A DNA stretch of 64,000 nt, taken from contig NC_018385.1 in assembly GCF_000208865.1 (NCBI RefSeq), positions 867,298 through 931,297 of the forward strand, read 5' to 3'. This document shows positions 45,680-58,754 of the stretch, one piece after another (position 1 is the first letter of the stretch; each line of letters begins with the position of its first letter). Origin of the DNA: Neospora caninum Liverpool (taxonomy: Eukaryota > Apicomplexa > Conoidasida > Eucoccidiorida > Sarcocystidae). The translations under genes were made by a program, and so were the position numbers. The notes under the pieces are model-generated. The model saw nothing but the letters and a program-made list of their open reading frames with translations. It did no database searches and had not been told where the DNA came from.

Positions 45680-47090
45680 CTCGTGTTTCTTTTGGTCCGT
45701 GAATTTTTACGCTGAGTATCATCGATACACAGACTCTTGTCGACTCGTTGAAGTGTGACGAAGATTATTTGTACATCTTTAGATGAACGGAGATGCCCGC
45801 TGGGGTGCGTCAGCATCCCTGCCTGCTGCAACTGTCCACTCCCACCGTTATGCACTTCTGTCGTGCACCGGACAGTGCTCGGTCCGCCTCAAGAACGACC
45901 TGTCAGTAGTCCTCGGAAATATATATCTGTACATGGCACTGAACAGACGCCGAAGAGATATAGAAGCTCCTTCTTGGCAGCTGGGTGTCGAGCTTTGCCT
46001 CGAAGAATTCACCCTTTTGCCACACGTGTGGCATGTGACGTACTTCGGTGTGCTGGTGTTGACCGAGCTACTTGCAGAGAGTTCTCTGTCGCAGACTGCC
46101 TTTCCCCTGATCCTTCATACTACCCGAGAGACAAGACAGCTTGTGTACAGAGGGCCGACCGCAGGACAGCTGGGGCTGAGTCTTGCCTTGCACGACCGAG
46201 AGTGATCTTCCGCTTCTTTCACTGTCCCCTTCCCTGTGTGTGAAGTTGCAAAGTTCGTAGGCGGTCTCTCTCGGCGATGACTGCATAAGTGTGCTTCTTT
46301 CTATAAGTTGTGCCTACTGCTTCCCCTGACCAGAAAGGCGATAAATTCGGGGAGCTAGTAGCAGGCATCTGGCTGCATGTATAGAACTTCCGGAATGGAA
46401 TGAAAACCTGAGTTGAACAGTTCTACAGGCCTTGTCATCAACGTTCTCATCTGACATACACACGTGCACACAGTCCGAGGGCCACCATAGATCCCCTTGC
46501 GTCTCCTTAAAATCTTCTCCGGCAAAAAAGAGGGGTATCCACCCCTTGTGGCCTACTTTTCGCCGACACAAAAGACCAGAGAAACAAACTCTCTCCATGC
46601 GGATTTTCTCAAAGGCGAGATGCTCAAGCAACTGCACACATTTTTGTCATGGACATAGTTATAAAAAAGTAGTTGCATGCAGCAGATTGCATGTATATTC
46701 CTATACAGACACGCGAACCGCTTAGCTTCCACTTGCCTTTGTCGCTCACATAAGAGCCACGCGTGACGATGGGGCGCCTAAAAAGACGAGGAGTCATGCC
46801 TACCTCAACGTTTGAGCGTTCCACACTTCCCTTTCTCTTTCCTTCCCTTTCCTTTTTCTCCTCTCTTGTGCGATCTTTCCCTTCTGTCCCCTCTCTTCGT
46901 GTCGCACCTGTCCCCTGCCTTTTGCCGACTACAGATTACGCGAAGTCTCTGCCACTACACCCCACCTCATTTGACGAGGCAGCGCGATAACGCCATCGAT
47001 GCACGTGGAACCCCTTTATCACTCGATCACTCGCAGTTCGCTCTTCGCGTGACTTCTCTTCCCGTCCTTCTTCCTCCCCGTCTGCTTCTC

Positions 47091-47123
<33 letters not shown>

Positions 47124-47504
47124 GCATTGGAAAATCCATGTCACGTGCACACACGTACATGTGTTCTGAGTTTCAGTCACATGTCCTTTGCCTGTCACAC
47201 ACCTAGATACAAGTGGAGATTCACAACATGTGCATTTTTGCGCGCCTATGCGTTGTGCTGCTTCAAAAACTCTGCTACGCCTCCCGGAATGTGTCGCGAG
47301 AGTTGGAGGCGCACCGCCACGGCCGCCCGTGTCTGATCGCCCAGCCACCCCGTCGAGGCGGTGTGTTCCCTTTGAGGAAATGCTCTCTCATCTCTCTCCA
47401 GCCAGGCCCCTGCGTTTGTGGCACACTGCCAAGTTCCGCGTCGCTGTCCTCTTTCTGTTCCGTGCGTCTCTGCTGAACCGTTCACAAAGATTCTCCCTGT
47501 CTCT
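45680..47504. other. Intergenic: tRNA cluster to the 3' end of the Na+/H+ exchanger gene
   Basis: No convincing gene. Overlapping plus-strand ORFs at 45755-46243 and 45783-46205 lack recognisable features. An AT microsatellite occupies 47091-47123. The exchanger 3' UTR should lie next to 47505. Confidence 0.5.
47091..47123. repeat. AT microsatellite in the exchanger 3' flank
   Basis: About sixteen AT units with one AA interruption. Confidence 0.9.
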
Positions 47505-50500
47505 TCACAGCATGTCTCTCTTCCCCACAATACTTCCCTTCAGCGTCACGTCTTCCGCGCCGTTCTGGCCGTTCGTCACCCATCCATTTGCCATTCGAGA
47601 CAGCTCGAGGCTCGCCTTCTCTGCGCTACTGCCTCGCCCCTCCAGCAAGCGCCCTCCTTCGCCAAGTCTGCCGTCGCCGGGACTGTCTCCGCGCCCCACG
47701 ACGACGGGGAGAGACCCGATGGAGACCGGAGCAGAGAAGGGGTGTCCCTGTCGCTGCCAGTTCGTGTCTTCGAAATGGAACTCTTGCTTCTCACTGTCGC
47801 AGGAAGCTGACTGCAGAAGCGAAATACGCGGCGCATCAAAAAGAGCGCCCCCGATGGGCTCAAAGTCGTCTTCAGAGAAAGGGTCGTCCCCTCTGCTCTT
47901 CTTCCCGCGCGCGGCTCTCGCGTTGGAAACGCCATTCCTCGCGTCCGGTCTCTCTTCTCTGCTCCGCGCTGTGTCCACCACCGACACTCCAAAGCCGACC
48001 ATTTCTTCTCTTTCTTTCTCGCGTCGACTCGAGTCGGGCCCCCAACTCGCAACCTCTCTCTCGCCGACAGATCTCGACCGCCTCGTCTCTGCTCTCGCGT
48101 CCGTTTCCTCCTCCCGGTCGCCGTTTCTGTCTCTGCCGGAAACGGGCGTCTTCTTTCCGTCGCGGGCCACCATCCCCACCTCCCGCGCCTCGCTTCTCTG
48201 GCTTCTCCGCGCACTGTCCGGAGCAGTAGCTACACCCAAAGACCGGCGGAGATCGTCCCAGGAGAGGCCACCTTCGCGCTTCTGCTCCCCGCCGTGGCCA
48301 CTCGCCAAACTTCCGTTGCTCGCCACTACGTAGGTCGGCACACGCATGTACGCGGGCGAGGTGAAGAGGCTTCTGCCGTTGTGTGTTGGCGATGACGACA
48401 GCGATCCCGGGGAATGCTTCGATTTCGACAAACCCGGAAAACTCGAAAAGACACTCGACGCCGGCGCTGCAGACGCCGGTGACGCCGAGCTGTGCGCGGG
48501 GCGAAGGTCGCGGAAAAAGGACGGAAAACGCGAGTTCGAACCGAACCGAGAGGAAACGCGCCGACTGTCACTGTGAGTAAAGAGCGGAATCATGAATCTG
48601 CAAAAGAGAGCGAAAACACGCAATCGCAAACGTCTAGACATCCAATACATACACTTTCGGCTCTGTGTGCTGCGATTGTAGCCTGATCCGGCGCATCCCC
48701 ACAGCCTATCTTCACAAATGTGTGCGTATACACCGGACGTATCCCTCTGTGTACACAGAGTTACATACGCATGGACACAAATATAACAATCTATCTTTTT
48801 TGCAACCATTTATCTGCATGCCTCGGATTTATATAGAGATACATTGATTGGCAATCATATATATAAGTAAGTATATATATAAGTATATAGAGGTACAGCC
48901 ATCGGTGCCTGGCGTTGCAGCCTCCCATGGGGTCTCCTGGCGATTCCTTTCCAAGGGGAGACAGTTCGGGTGTATGCAATTATCGAAATCTAGACATGCC
49001 CAATTCCACGTCTGATAACATGGACGTTCACCCCCAGGAATCACCACCTGTCTACACCAAAAAACTCCTCATCTTCCGATCTCTCGAACTACGCACCCAT
49101 GTATCCACACCTATGCATACACCAATACAAGCACACATATACATATTTACGAATATGTACATGTACACGCATGCATAGAGTATCCATATATGCGCAGTTG
49201 TGTGTGTGTGTGTGTGTGTGTGTGTTTAGTTCCCCCGCTCAGTGTGCCTGTGAATACGTGCGGTTCTTGCCGCTTTCTCCTTTTTGTTTCGGAGCTTCGT
49301 CGGGTTCTTGCCTGCGATCAATTTGCAGGAGAAGCCTCTTGAGGCCGCCACAAGTGCCGCGGGTCATTCCCTCGAGGCTGTTCGCGTCTTCGTGCCTGTC
49401 TCTTCGCTCTCCGCGCTCCCTGCCGCGAAGAGTCGCAGAGGAAAACTCCGAAAACGACGAGAAATCCGCGGTGCTGCGTCGAGACGCACTGCGCGCCGGC
49501 TCCATGTCCGAGTCGAGAGGCCCGAGGCGAGCGTCTTCGAGAGAAGACTCCGAACGATGCGGCGCATGCTTCTCGAAAATCCCCAGCCGGTCCAAAATAA
49601 ACACCAAGGAAGGGCCTAAAAAGGACACGAACCATGGCAACACGCTTGACACACACATCCGGAAAAGACACGGCCCCCTTCACCACCCATGCATCCATAC
49701 ACATAAATATGCATAACATACATATACATATACAAATATTCGAATCTGTGCACATATGTACCTACAGACCTAGACAGTGTAAAGGTGTTGCCTGATGTGG
49801 GAACAGATGCGAGAGGAAGACCAGCCGAGCGAGAGACACAGGAGAGAGAAAATGGAAAGGGGAAGAACGCGAGGAAGACCCCAAGACGTGCAGTGGGCGG
49901 TGCTGTGTGGCACAGAATGTGGATCTCCACGAGTCTGTGTGTTTCGAAGGCTGGAGAACAGCGAGAATTTTGGATAGGGACGGAGACGCGAAAAAACTGA
50001 CCCAGGACGAGAATGGTGAAGAGGGCGAGGAAGAGGGTGAGAGACAGCAGCGCAGCCCCCTCCTTGCCGCCGAAATCCCGACGCGCTCGCTCCGAGAGCG
50101 CAAAGGCTGAAAAGAGAGGCAACAACGGGCGAGACTCCGGGGCAAGGAGTGGAGCGACCGGACTTTCCGAAGGAAGAAAACCGATTCTTCTTTGAGGGGA
50201 GAAGCTAGAGAGAGGAGTAAGTGGAAGGAGACCGAGAAACGGAAGAGTTGATCTAGACTACGGAACAGAAAACACCTCTCGACTACGGACCAGAAAACAC
50301 ATCGAGAGGCAGTGCGTTGCGGCGTGGAACGGCTACAGAGAGCCGCGACGCTCAGGAGCAAAAAATCGCGATGCCAGCTTTGTTTCAGCGCCGTCGCGGA
50401 GAAAGAAGGCCTTACCGATGGCGCCTCGGAGGCCGCAGAGGACGAGAGCGAGTTGTTGCTCAGGAGTGATTTTCGCACTGGTCCGAAAGAGATTGATTAA

Positions 50501-52043
50501 CGCGCAGGTGACGTAGACGCTGATAGCTCGTGCCGAGAAGGTGGCGATGAAGCCCAGCACATACAGCCCGACAGCCAGTTCGTCGTGGAGAGGCTGGTCG
50601 AAGGAAAAGACGGCGAGACCCAGAAAAACAAAAACGACGGTCTCCGCGAGAAGCGAAAACGAGTTGAAAACACCTGCACACGGAGAAGGCACGAAAAGCT
50701 CGAAACCACACCTCTACACACTTGTATATGGCGGGGTGTACGCATGCGTGCATGTGTGTGTGGCGACGGGGGACACAAAAACCCGAGAGAAGGAGAAGCG
50801 AGGTTTGGCTGTTCTTTGTCACTCGTTGAGTGTTTTTCGTCTCTGTGGTGACCGGCGACGAGGCAGAAAGGTCTGTCTGCGTCTCCAGTTTCTGCCCGCG
50901 GGTGTCGGAGGTTCCCTTCGGCCTCAGCGACATTTTCGCTTCTCACTTCTCGAGGTGTTGCATGCAGAAGTCGAGAGATTCGGAACTGCGTATTTCCCGA
51001 TCGTCACACCGCAGAAGCAGATGGCGACGATTCCCGAGTAGCCCAAGCCCTGGAAAACGTGGAGAAACCGGAGACAAAGAAAAGATGGGACAGACGACCG
51101 AATCTTGTTCAGTAACAGGGGAGTAGTGAGCCGACGTCGAGGTGCTGATACTCTCCGAGAATTAGCACAGCCGGCCCTCCGCAGTGACAAGCGCCATCCG
51201 CACCCAAGGAAGAAGGCCGCAAAAGAGAAACGTTTGTGTGACTTACATCCGCGACGAGGTAGGCCATCCAGGGGAAGAGAAGGAGAAGAGCCGACTCGAG
51301 GGTTTGATTTTCTTCCTTGTGCAAATCCATGTACTTGTACGTCTGTGAACGCCAGGAAAAGAAAACGCCGGCGAGTCCACTGCTTGCTTGAAAAAGGCAT
51401 GAAAGGAAATGCGCTGAAGAAAACTGCGGATGTTCCAAGGAGGAACTCCAAACTGCGGCATCCTATTCAACTATACACAAATATATACACAGATATATAC
51501 ATATCTAAACAGTTACTCATGCATACGCGCATGCCAAAATCTCATCATAGTTGCATCTTCACTTCCCTCGATCTCCACATTTCTCCATCCACCTCTCTAC
51601 ATCTCTCTATCCGGCTATCTGTCTTTCTCCCTACCTCTATCAATCTCTCTCTATGTTCTCTACTTCCCCTTCTACCTCTGTTCATCTCTCGCTGCCTGCG
51701 GACTACCGCGAGAAGACTGGAACGGCAGACCGCTTTCATCTGTGGCAGCGTCGCCGGGAATTACCAGAGCACAGAAGAGGCCGACGGCGAGGCCGATCGC
51801 CAGGGAGACGAAGAAAGTGAGGAAGAACGCGAGAACGGCAGACCCCACACTCGCCGTGTCTTCGCTCGCAATGGTTCGATACAAGACGATCGAAATCGCA
51901 TCGTTCAGCAAACTCTCGCCAAACACCTAGAGACAAACAAAATGCCTCGGCCGCATTTTTTTCGCGCATATTCTCATCAGAGCACACGTCTCGACGTCAC
52001 ACATTCTCCCATTAAGACAAAACCCAGGAACATACACGCATGC

Positions 52044-52078
<35 letters not shown>

Positions 52079-55000
52079 TAGCTATTCTGTATACATATAC
52101 ATATCTATATATGTGTATGCATATACACATATATTCATATAGCTATGTAGATGTACATGCATCTGTCGTATCGAGATGGCCGTCGACATCGCTGCACGGT
52201 TGCCTCGTCGAATGTTTTGCAGTTGGAGCGTTTGCGCCTGGGATGAAAAGCGCAACGTCTGTGTGCTGAAGCGCGATTTTTTACCAGAACGTGGATGGTT
52301 TTCTTCGCATGCAGTTCCTTGAAGAGGGCGAGGACGGAGACGGGGTCCGTGCTGCTGATGAGTGCGCCGAACGCAAAGGCTTGACGAACGGTGAGGAACA
52401 TCGAGAGGCCGAGGACACCGCCAAAGAACATGACCGCACCCACCCAGCAGAAGGAGAGAATGGTGCAGAAGCACGCTAGCCACATGATGGCGCCAAAGTT
52501 CCGCATGAACGGGACGGAGAGCGAACCTTCCGACAGACTCAGACCCCTGAAGACAACGGCAAACCGACCGGGGCAGAAGTCAAGAAAAGGAGAGACGGGG
52601 AGAGGGGAGAACACCTGAGAGGCGACGCGAAAAAAAGAGTGGAAGCAACCAAAAGGCCGCGTGAGAACGATGCAACCACATTCTTCTTCTTCTTCTTCTT
52701 CTTCTTCTTCTTCTTCTTCTTCTTCTTCTTCTTCTTCTCTTACCCTTCGAAGATGATGGGGGGGAGGAGCATGACGAAGAAGACGTCTTCGTTCATGGCG
52801 AGGACACTGCCCAAGATTGGGCCTTGGACCTGGAGGCCGAATTTGAGGATGGCGCCGACGAGCAGGCCGAGCAGCGTGGCGGAGACGGGCATCTGGAGCC
52901 AGCGGAGCTGGCACTTTCGCGACACGTGGGAGATGACGAGCGACACGGAGAGGACGAGAAGCAGTGTGAGGAGCCCCGCGCTGAGCACCATTTCTCTCTC
53001 GTTGCTGCTCAGCTCCTCGAGAGACGCAGGCAGTGCGGCGTCGGGAGGCTCTTCGTGGTCTGGGCTCAGAGGCATCCCGCGCCGTCGCTTCTCGCTTGCC
53101 ACGTGCCCGATGAGGTACGCCTCCTCGGCCTCGGCATCGCGCGTCACTGCGTCGCCTGGAAGCGCCGTGTGGATCCAGTGCAGCGTCGCAAACGCCTGGT
53201 CCTCCGTTTTCGCCTCCGCCACCGGCGGAGCCTGAGACGCCAGCTCTGCGCCAGAAGACACGACAGAGTTCTCAGACGCTGCGGCCTCGCTGGACGGCGC
53301 GAGAGAAGGCAGAACTTCCAAGGGAATCGTCAACGTCACGTGGTTCCCGTCGCCGCTCTTCTGCTGAAACACTGCAGGCACCAACACCGCTGACGGCGAC
53401 GCGGGCCCCAACAGCAACACCGGAGACGCACTCTCGTCCTGCGCCTTCTCTCGCTTCTCTTTTTCCGACGGATGCTCTTCGCCTTTTGGACTGCTCTCAC
53501 CGGCGTCCTGCGGTGGAGCGTCAGGTCCCGACGAACCTGCAGGCGGCTTTTCTTCAGCTGCGGTCGCTGGAGCCGGAGAGCCGTCGCTGGGCGCCTCGGG
53601 GTGGGTGGTGTGCTCCTTTGGCTGGAGCGTCGTCTCTGTCTCCGTTTTCTCGGAGACGCTCTGGGCTCCAGACGCCTCGCCTCTCGCGCCCGAAGCGGAG
53701 ACAGGCTCCGAATCCGCCCGAGACACAGCCAGGCCGTCGGCCTTGGTTTCTTCCTCAGGAGGAGCCTTCGGCTGCGAGGCAACGCCGTCGGTCTTGGGCG
53801 CCTCCGCACCGTTCTCTCCTCGCTCGCGCTGCTTCGCGTCCCCCTCGCCCTTCTCCGCAGAGGACGGAGACACACTGTCTCCTTTCTGGGCCTGCGGCTC
53901 CGACCCCGCGGTCGCCCCTGCACCATGTCCTGAGAAGAACGACATGACTCGATTGCCCAGAGACGGAGAGGAAGAGGAAGAAGAGGAAGACGAGGACTCT
54001 GAAGCGAGTTTTCGTTGCAGAGAAGACTCAGTGAGAGGGGAAGGGAGAGGGCGGTGGGCATCCAGAGGGTTCGATGGCGGTTTCGACGCGAGTTCGGCTG
54101 CTTGTGTAAAAGGAGAGAGATCGTCTCGATATTCCCTTCCGCTTCCCTGCTCATTCGGGCACGCTCCGCAGGCCAGAGCAAAATGAAGCACAGCGAGCAG
54201 CCACAAAAAGAGACCTCTCCCGGTTCTGATTGCTTCTTTCCTCGAGAGAGCGACGGAGATCTTTCTTTCTCCCTTGCTTCCTTTCACTTCCATCGCTCGC
54301 TCCCCCAACAGAAACCGCCACATAGAACGCGGCTTGGAGCACGAAGCGAAACGCCGAGCTAAAAAAGTAGGCTCGCCCTGGTCTTTCCCGTCTTCCTTTC
54401 GTCCGATTTGACCATCGGTGCACGTAACGCAAGACTCAGCAGAAGAAAGAGAGGAAGGACGAGAGGAAGGAAGAGAGGAAGAAAGAGAGGACGACAGAGA
54501 ACTCCAGGGTGCCGAAGAGGCAAAAGGGAGAAGAGAATCGCTGGACGGAGACACGGAGACGAGGGAGACAGAGGCTTTTCGGCGAGAGAAGGGAGAACAA
54601 GAGGCAGATAGCGACGAAGACGGACGGGAGCGAGGCGAGAGAGAAGATCCCGGCATGATCGAAGGGGGCAAAAGAGAATCGGACAAGCACGACTGGGAAG
54701 CAGGATGGTGCAAAGAGGGACAAGAACGAACACCGCCCACATTTCCCCTCGGCCTGGACCTTGGAGAGAAAACACCGCAGGATGTCTCTGTGATTTCTTT
54801 CCACTCTCCATCTTGCAAGCTCTGTTTGTGCACAAGACAAAAACCCCGGCAAGAAGACGGAACCGGCTCTCTGTGGGTGTACGTACACCTGAGAGGAGCC
54901 TGCGACCCACGGAGCGGAATTCGAAGGAACACATCCTTCTCTCCCTCGCCGTCTTCAAAGAGAAGGTAGCCTGCGGCGTCGAAGGCTTCCACTTTTAGTT

Positions 55001-55139
55001 GGTTCTCAGGTCGAGACGCGCCGAATATCTGCTCTCCCCCGTGAAGGCTTCGAACGGATGCTCGTCTTTCCGCACCCTCCGCAGCCAGCGAAGGAAAGGC
55101 GCCTTCTTGCACCTCGACTTGAGCAAGTCGCTTTGCCAT
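47505..55139 (-). CDS. Na+/H+ exchanger (CPA1/NHE family), nine exons
   Basis: NHEs swap Na+ for H+ across plasma or endomembranes and set pH and volume. Exons are 55139-52744, 52546-52285, 51926-51765, 51342-51247, 51049-50947, 50673-50416, 50106-50002, 49615-49258 and 48570-47505. All phases agree, giving 1,601 residues. Family signatures in order: LLPPIIFEG split by intron 1 and continuing GLSLSEG, SSTDPVSVLALFKELH, the ion-binding FGESLLNDAISIVLY, MAYLVADGLGYSGIVAICFCG, SLLAETVVFVFLGL, and GLRGAIAFAL. The pattern is nearer intracellular NHEs (type 6-9) than plasma-membrane NHE1. Before the first transporter helix lie about 700 residues, rich in Ser, Pro and Glu. Inside them, after Met273/Met283, is a signal-peptide-like segment (GLFLWLLAVLHFALACGAC), so translation may start there. 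The last exon is a polar 355-residue tail. T. gondii has several NHEs (a rhoptry one and an endosomal one among them); I cannot say which this is. Confidence 0.9.
52048..52075. repeat. TA microsatellite in exchanger intron 2
   Basis: About fourteen TA units between the exons ending at 52285 and starting at 51926. Confidence 0.9.
52681..52737. repeat. (TTC)19 = (GAA)19 on the sense strand, next to the 5' splice site of exchanger intron 1
   Basis: Nineteen uninterrupted TTC units. The gene is on the minus strand, so its pre-mRNA reads GUAAGA and then enters the GAA run at once. The donor GT is at 52743-52742. Confidence 0.95.
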
Positions 55140-58100
55140 CTTTTTGCACGACTTGTGGCGAGTTCCGAGGGAGAGCGAATCCGTGTTCTTTTCTCGCGCA
55201 CCCTCTAAAACTCAAACACTCTCAAAACAGAGCACGACGGCCTTCGATTCAAACTACCAAGGACAAAACATTGTCTCACCCCGTCTTCACACATTGAGTA
55301 TATATATATATATATAAATAAATAAAAATATATGTATATATATAGTCACACAAGGACGGTAGATTTGTACCTCCCCTCGTCGGCGTGTGTCTATACACGT
55401 CGGCGTGCCTGGCCGTATGCACACGTATCGTCACGACGTAAATGAAGATAACGGAGAACTTTCTGTTCCCCTATTGCGAACCACAGATATGTGCAAAGAG
55501 GCACTGTACATACAGGACAGGCATACTTGCGAGGACAACTCGGTGCAGGTGTATGTACACATCAAGACAGCTCTCTACATATATTTGTATATATGACTGT
55601 ATGTGCATAGAAAATAACACATAGAGACAAGCACATAACCATCAATCGTAATTACAAATGTACACAATGATAAAGTTGGGATCTGGAAGACCCTTCGCGT
55701 TGTTTGGGGATGCGAAGAAAGGCGAGAAATGCCGCTGCCACCGTTCCAGTGTCTGCCTGTTGCCGCAGTCGACTTGGGCTTTTCGTCTTCAGGAAAGGAA
55801 CGCAGGCGAGACTCGAGGACTTTTTGACGAAAGCTCTCGCATTGTCTCTGGAGACCAGAAAAGCGAGATGGGGCGGCGAGGCAAGCGGCAGCGCCTGCTG
55901 GTGCCGGAATCCGTGGCGGGAAGAGTGCAAGTGCAAGAACTTTGGGGGAAAAGGAAGAAAGAAAGGAGAAAGACGGAAGACGGGTAAGAAGCGAGGGAGA
56001 GATGAAGAAGAAAGAGGGGAAAAGGAAGGACGAGGAGCTATGGCTAGAAGAAGGTGGACCCGGAGCCGTGGGCTGAGAGACGGAGACAAAACGGGAACTG
56101 CATCAGGCGGAAGGAGAAAGGGGGGAGAGGGGGGGAGGCAACCGTGTCTCGACAAAGCGTTCTGTCCTTCACTGGGAGATAGAGAAGCCGAGAAGATAAC
56201 AAAAACAGTTGATGTAGGTTTTTTTCTCTTGCTCTTGTTAGTGCGAGCAAAACACGAAAGGCGCTCCTGAAAACGGCAACAGGCTCCGAAAACTTCGGGT
56301 GTACATGCACCTCTCTCCTGTCGCTGTCTTTCCCCGTCGATGTTCCTCGGTTTGAATTTCACGCAATCGAACGCTGTTTCTTCCGTAATTTTCCCTCCTT
56401 TTCTCTCGCGTTCCTCTGAGAAGACACACGCGGTCGGCGAAACGCCTTTTAGCCGTGTTGCCAGTGAGAACGGACGAGACTTGCAACGGGGACTTCGCCG
56501 CTTGCTGTGTTCCAGAGTCCGGCGTACGTACACCTCGCGTCGCTTGCTGGTTGTATTGTCTCGGCGGGTCTGACTTTCCGAGGAAGAAAGAACGATCGGT
56601 TTCCGCCACAGGAGAGAGAGAGGGGGAAGGCTCGTTTGCTCCAGTCGATTCCCCTCTGGTTTCTCGTGCAGCTTCGCAGGGAGGAGCGTAGTTTTGTGGA
56701 AGAGCTTCGCGTCGAAAAAATCTAAAGCGCCCTTCCTGCTGAGGGTAGGCTGCTGCCGGTTCCGCAGGCTTCTTGCTTTTGAGACCGCGACACAGAAATC
56801 TCGCGAGTCTCTCTGAAGGGATAACTTGCTTAAAAAGGCGGATTCCCAAGTTCCTTCCTTCCCGGCTGTTACGACTGTCTGCGTTTTGCCAGGTGGCCGT
56901 AGGTATGAAAGCTGCTCTGTGCACGCCACATACACAGCTTCCCCAAATAAATATGCTAGAAAGCTGAGATTCCGTCCTTTGGAAGGCAGTGTGCGAGAAC
57001 GGAGATCAGAGGCTTCCAATGGCCGCTACTCCACTCTTTGTCCTCCGTCTACTGGTATGCCGCGTATTTCCCACATGCACGAGACCACTTTTTCCGAAAG
57101 CTTTGATCGCACGAAATAACTGCTTGCACTTCAGAACTGTACTATAGCCACTTTTCTTTCTTTTTGGGGGCTCAGACGTCACCACGCCGAAAACCAGCGC
57201 AGTTGGCAGAGCCGAAACTCGATAAACGTTTCTGAAAAAGTAGTCTGAACACGCGTACTTTACGGGCGACCCTTGCTCTGATTTGTCTCTATGACGGATC
57301 AGCACTTGAACAGATCCACATCCATCTCCTTCACTTGCGACTCGCCTGGCCTGCCGCGCCTCTCTCGATTTCCCTCCCTGAGCGTCGTTCTTCTCTCGGC
57401 GGCTCTTGCTTCGTTCCCTGGCCTCTGTAAAGCCCGCAAGGGACGGTAACTTTGCAGTGGCGAACAAAAAGTGGATACGAAAGGCGATTTCAAAGAGGAC
57501 ATGCAACTCTCCACTTGGCTGTTGTGTCAACTGTAGCGGCAGACTCCAGGCTCACCGCAACAGCATGCGGCTGCAGCCGCACCTCTTGCGAGGATCCGTC
57601 TCTTTCCTAATCGTGACGTCTGACCCTGTGTCGATCTCTAGGAATTCACTAGCCTTGGTAAACGGCATTCCAATCCGGTCGGAATAAGAGAGTCCCAGAG
57701 TGATTCAAGCGAGAGCGTACGAACCAGCCTATCTGCCCGTGAAGAGAGGAAAGGAAGCTCTTGTTTCTTCAATATAAACTAGTTGTTTATATTTACTTTA
57801 TTTAAACGAAACGTATAACGTTTTTATCCCTACGCGTTCGCCACGAGGACGGGGGAGAATTAGAAGGTGAAAAAAGAAAAACTCGAAAAGTCGGAGAAGA
57901 CGCGCCGTCTCAAGGTTTGTCAGTGGTTTCTTCGTGGTCGCGAAGAGACGGCCCAAGAGCCGAATATGAACCCTCGCTCGTCCCCGGCTCTCGTCGGCAT
58001 TATTTCGGAAAGCGAGACAGCGGCGCGAAAAAAACTAGAGACGGGAAATCCCTTTTCCCATTTTCAGGCATCCAGGCAGATGTGCCTCGACGTGTCCACC

Positions 58101-58629
58101 GGTCGCAGCGACGAGAAAGAACAAGAGAAACAGGTGCTCAGAAGCAACAGAACAAGAGATCCGGCAAGAAGAAAAGGGGAAAAGAGAAGAGAAAGGTAAA
58201 GACGTAGCGAAGAACGTGACAGAGGAGACGGCGAAGGCTTTTGAAAGGGGCGGGGGGAGTGGACAAGAAGCCAAAAGAAAAGAGCTCTCCAGACCACAGC
58301 AAACTTGCAACCGAAAGATAGGTTACACCCGCGCGGAATCTCTGGAGCTGCACATGCGGAGAGCACGCGTTGATCTGGAAAAGGAACAAATCAAGCGGGG
58401 ACCGCGGCCCTCGAAACGCGAGCACATCGGGAAATAAGTTCCTCTTCACACCCATTTCCTCCCCCACAACAAATTCACACAAATGCCCTTCATTTTCACA
58501 AATAGCCAACGAAACAGTTGCACTACACAGACATCTACATACCCATAGAGACATCTTGTATACATGTACATCAATACAGACATAGTCACATAGATACAAA
58601 TGTATATGTATCTATACATATTCATATGC

Positions 58630-58666
<37 letters not shown>

Positions 58667-58754
58667 AACAGACTGGCGCGGACGTCGCTTTCCAGCGAGG
58701 AGCTGAGCAGGCTTCGCAACTCTGCGGAAGGTCGAGTTCGCGTCGAGCATGCGT
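55140..58754. other. Exchanger upstream region and MRS2 3' flank
   Basis: These 3.6 kb lie between two minus-strand genes. AT-rich tracts lie at about 55300-55345, 57770-57820 and 58636-58663. A 455-codon minus-strand ORF at 55652-57019 is open but Ser/Arg/Leu-rich with no domain; I take it as a pyrimidine-rich 5' leader of the exchanger mRNA. No tRNA or mobile element is visible. Confidence 0.5.
58636..58663. repeat. AT microsatellite in the MRS2 3' flank
   Basis: About fourteen TA units, 92 bp beyond the MRS2 stop codon. Confidence 0.9.

Noticed and set aside
45755..46243. Overlapping plus-strand ORFs of 162 and 140 codons after the tRNA cluster
   Set aside because: Unremarkable composition, no signal or domain, and two frames open at once suggests chance.
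47188..48333. 381-codon plus-strand ORF
   Set aside because: Antisense shadow of the last exchanger exon, which is supported by phase and by the joined NHE model.
55652..57019. 455-codon minus-strand ORF upstream of the exchanger
   Set aside because: Composition is Ser/Arg/Leu/Pro-rich without any domain or conserved-looking segment, and it sits where the exchanger 5' leader is expected. Low stop-codon density in pyrimidine-rich DNA explains it.
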